From the NCBI GenBank assembly GCA_963824345.1, contig CAWGOZ010000005.1:1-64000 (forward strand): a DNA stretch of 64,000 nucleotides. The letters run 5' to 3'. A model generated the notes under the pieces. The model was not told the origin of the DNA. It saw only the letters and a list, made by a program, of their open reading frames with translations, and did no database searches. Made by a program: the position numbers and the translations under genes. Every line of letters begins with the position of its first letter. Within the stretch, counting starts at the first letter, position 1. Positions 62,519 through 64,000 of this stretch are shown in pieces. This DNA comes from Palsa-89 sp963824345. GTDB taxonomy: Bacteria; Acidobacteriota; Terriglobia; Bryobacterales; Bryobacteraceae.

Positions 62519-64000
62519 ATGCGAATTCGAGACCTGCTGGATCGCGATTTTTCCAAACCCATCGAAGAGATCGTCAAAGTGAATAACGACGATCCGGAAA
62601 CGGTCTTCACCGAGCTCACCGAATACATCGCGACTCCCCGCATCACGGCCGAGTATGAGAAGCTTTTCTCCGCGATGGTGGCGGCTCCCCAATCGCCTAA
62701 TGAACACGCCGGCGTTTGGATTTCGGGCTTCTGCGGCTCGGGCAAATCTTCCTTCGCGAAGAACCTGGGATACGTTCTCGCCCAGCGTGAAGTGCTCGAC
62801 GCGCCCGCAAGTTCACTCTTCCTCAAGCAGGTGGAGTCCAAACGGGTTGCCGAGTGCGTTCAATTTCTCAATCAGTCCATGCCGTACGAGATCTTCATGT
62901 TCGACGTGCAACTGTACTTGCCGGCCCGAACCTACGCGGAGCATATCGCCGAGGTCATGTACCGCGTGCTGCTGCGCGATCTGGACTATGCGGAAGACTT
63001 CGATATCGCGGAGCTCGAGATCGAACTTGAAAAAGAGGGACAGCTGACGGCGTTCCAGGATCTTTGCAGCGCCGAATACCAGGAAGAGTGGCGAAGTATC
63101 CGAAAAGGCGGTCAGAACGTCGCGCGCTCCAGCGCCTTGCTGCACCGGCTCGATCCCCGCACTTACGCCTCCACCGACACCTGGCTGAATATACTTCGGG
63201 CCCGGCCTTCCAGGAGCCCTAGTGTCAAGGATCTGGTGGAAAAATTGTTCGATCTCTGCGCGATTCGGCGGCCCGGGAAGAGCTTCGCTTTCATCGTGGA
63301 CGAAATGGGCCAATACGTGGCGCAGGGCGGCGAACGCGTTGAGAACCTGCGCGCCGTCGTCGAACAGTTCGGCCAGGAAAGCCTGCAGCGGCTGAAGGCC
63401 GGGAAGATCCCGGGCCCCGCCTGGATCATCGCGACAGCCCAGGATAACTTGCCGGACATCGACAACTACTTCACGGCAAACAACCTGGTTCTGCCGAACC
63501 TACAGGACCGTTTCAAATACCAGATCGATCTGTCTCCGGCCGGCATCGGCGAGGTCGCCACCCGCCGCGTACTGCGCAAGAAATCGAGCCGGGAATCGAC
63601 CCTCAGGAAGCTGTTCCGCGAAAGCGGCGAGTCCCTGATCGAGAATATCAAACTGGAAAAATCTTCCCGGCGCACCTGGCTCGACGAAGATCAATTCGTC
63701 CGGTATTATCCCTACCTTCCGCATTTGATCGATCTCTCCATTGACATCCTGGTCGGCATCGAACGGCATCCCTTCTCGCTAAAACACCTGGGGGGCGGCA
63801 ACCGCGGCATCATCAAGCAGTGTTTTGAAATGCTGGTGTCGGACCGCACCCGGCTGTGCGATCAACCCGTTGGCGTGCTGGTCAGCATCGACAAGATCTA
63901 TGATCTGGTGGAAGCCAACATTCCGCCCGATCAGCAGAAGAACCTACTTCACATCGGCCAACGCTTTGACGGGCACCAGGACTACCCTGGCCTGGCATCC
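62519..64000 (+). CDS. brxC: BrxC/PglY-like P-loop ATPase of a BREX-type defence locus, 3' end outside the window
   Basis: An open frame of 494 codons runs to the window edge without a stop. The start is MRIRDLLDRDFSKPIEEIVK, then DDPETVFTELTEYIATPRIT, as in BrxC. Walker A is GVWISGFCGSGKSSFAKNL (about residues 66-84). The region FDLCAIRRPGKSFAFIVDEM followed by GQYVAQGGERVENLRAVVEQ holds Walker B and the family block (about 244-285). Full-length BrxC is about 1100-1200 residues, so under half is visible. BrxC is the ATPase of BREX phage exclusion and works with PglX methylase and PglZ. No brxA or brxB gene lies upstream. Confidence 0.8.
   Translation, partial: MRIRDLLDRDFSKPIEEIVKVNNDDPETVFTELTEYIATPRITAEYEKLFSAMVAAPQSPNEHAGVWISGFCGSGKSSFAKNLGYVLAQREVLDAPASSLFLKQVESKRVAECVQFLNQSMPYEIFMFDVQLYLPARTYAEHIAEVMYRVLLRDLDYAEDFDIAELEIELEKEGQLTAFQDLCSAEYQEEWRSIRKGGQNVARSSALLHRLDPRTYASTDTWLNILRARPSRSPSVKDLVEKLFDLCAIRRPGKSFAFIVDEMGQYVAQGGERVENLRAVVEQFGQESLQRLKAGKIPGPAWIIATAQDNLPDIDNYFTANNLVLPNLQDRFKYQIDLSPAGIGEVATRRVLRKKSSRESTLRKLFRESGESLIENIKLEKSSRRTWLDEDQFVRYYPYLPHLIDLSIDILVGIERHPFSLKHLGGGNRGIIKQCFEMLVSDRTRLCDQPVGVLVSIDKIYDLVEANIPPDQQKNLLHIGQRFDGHQDYPGLAS

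Noticed and set aside
1..64000. CRISPR arrays, rRNA, phage structural genes, integrase or attachment sites
   Set aside because: No regularly spaced repeats, rRNA-like sequence or phage proteins were seen on reading; the single tRNA has no integrase beside it.

Overview
The window looks like chromosomal DNA of a high-GC acidobacterium, most likely of the Bryobacterales/Solibacter type. This is inferred from gene content: a Ser/Thr kinase fused to TolB-like repeats, a GWxTD protein beside a carboxypeptidase-regulatory-like surface protein, a VWA protein of the acidobacterial secreted type, and many secreted proteins of unknown function. No rRNA, phage module or CRISPR array was seen. One tRNA (Arg, CCG) is present.

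Layout. 0-16 kb holds mostly secreted or envelope genes: the kinase, a GlcG/HbpS-like protein, a CPxC thioredoxin-like protein, PA14 and VWA proteins, an HExxH protein, the GWxTD pair and a CocE-type peptidase/esterase. 15.8-17.9 kb is a decayed patch: an intact antitoxin with a frameshifted toxin, a broken small gene, and a metallo-beta-lactamase-fold gene whose signal peptide is out of frame. 18-21 kb carries a GT39 membrane glycosyltransferase overlapping an iron-dependent alcohol dehydrogenase. 21-29 kb is an MdtABC-type RND efflux operon in which the middle pump gene carries four single-base insertions. 29.5-32.8 kb is an AT-richer accessory island: orphan ribbon-helix-helix protein, a two-gene unit of unknown function, two more unknown genes and an IS1595-family transposase. 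33-38 kb has an epoxide hydrolase, an AraC regulator, a VOC protein, ispG (MEP isoprenoid pathway) and a hicBA pair whose toxin appears to start at CTG.

38-45.4 kb is a mixed-strand group of GNAT, GT87, PaaK-like adenylate-forming enzyme, SLC13-type transporter, asparagine-synthetase-like protein and methyltransferase; it could be a small uncharacterised biosynthetic locus. 45.4-54.8 kb contains a gene with an internal stop, an UlaG-like hydrolase, a sulfite-oxidase-fold enzyme, a second GT87 protein, a DinB protein, a second antitoxin with an internally deleted toxin, a DUF2235 hydrolase and a frameshifted metallophosphoesterase. 54.8-62.4 kb has a SurA-like lipoprotein, a low-complexity membrane protein, an HDOD protein, an N-acetylglucosamine-kinase-like protein, a GT39-like/discoidin fusion and a lipoprotein.

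The right edge (62.5 kb onward) begins a large P-loop ATPase of the BrxC/PglY type, the probable first visible gene of a BREX-like phage defence locus that continues outside the window. Six disruptive insertions in three genes are all single-base duplications, four of them T to TT on the coding strand. This points either to a systematic sequence artefact or to recent decay.
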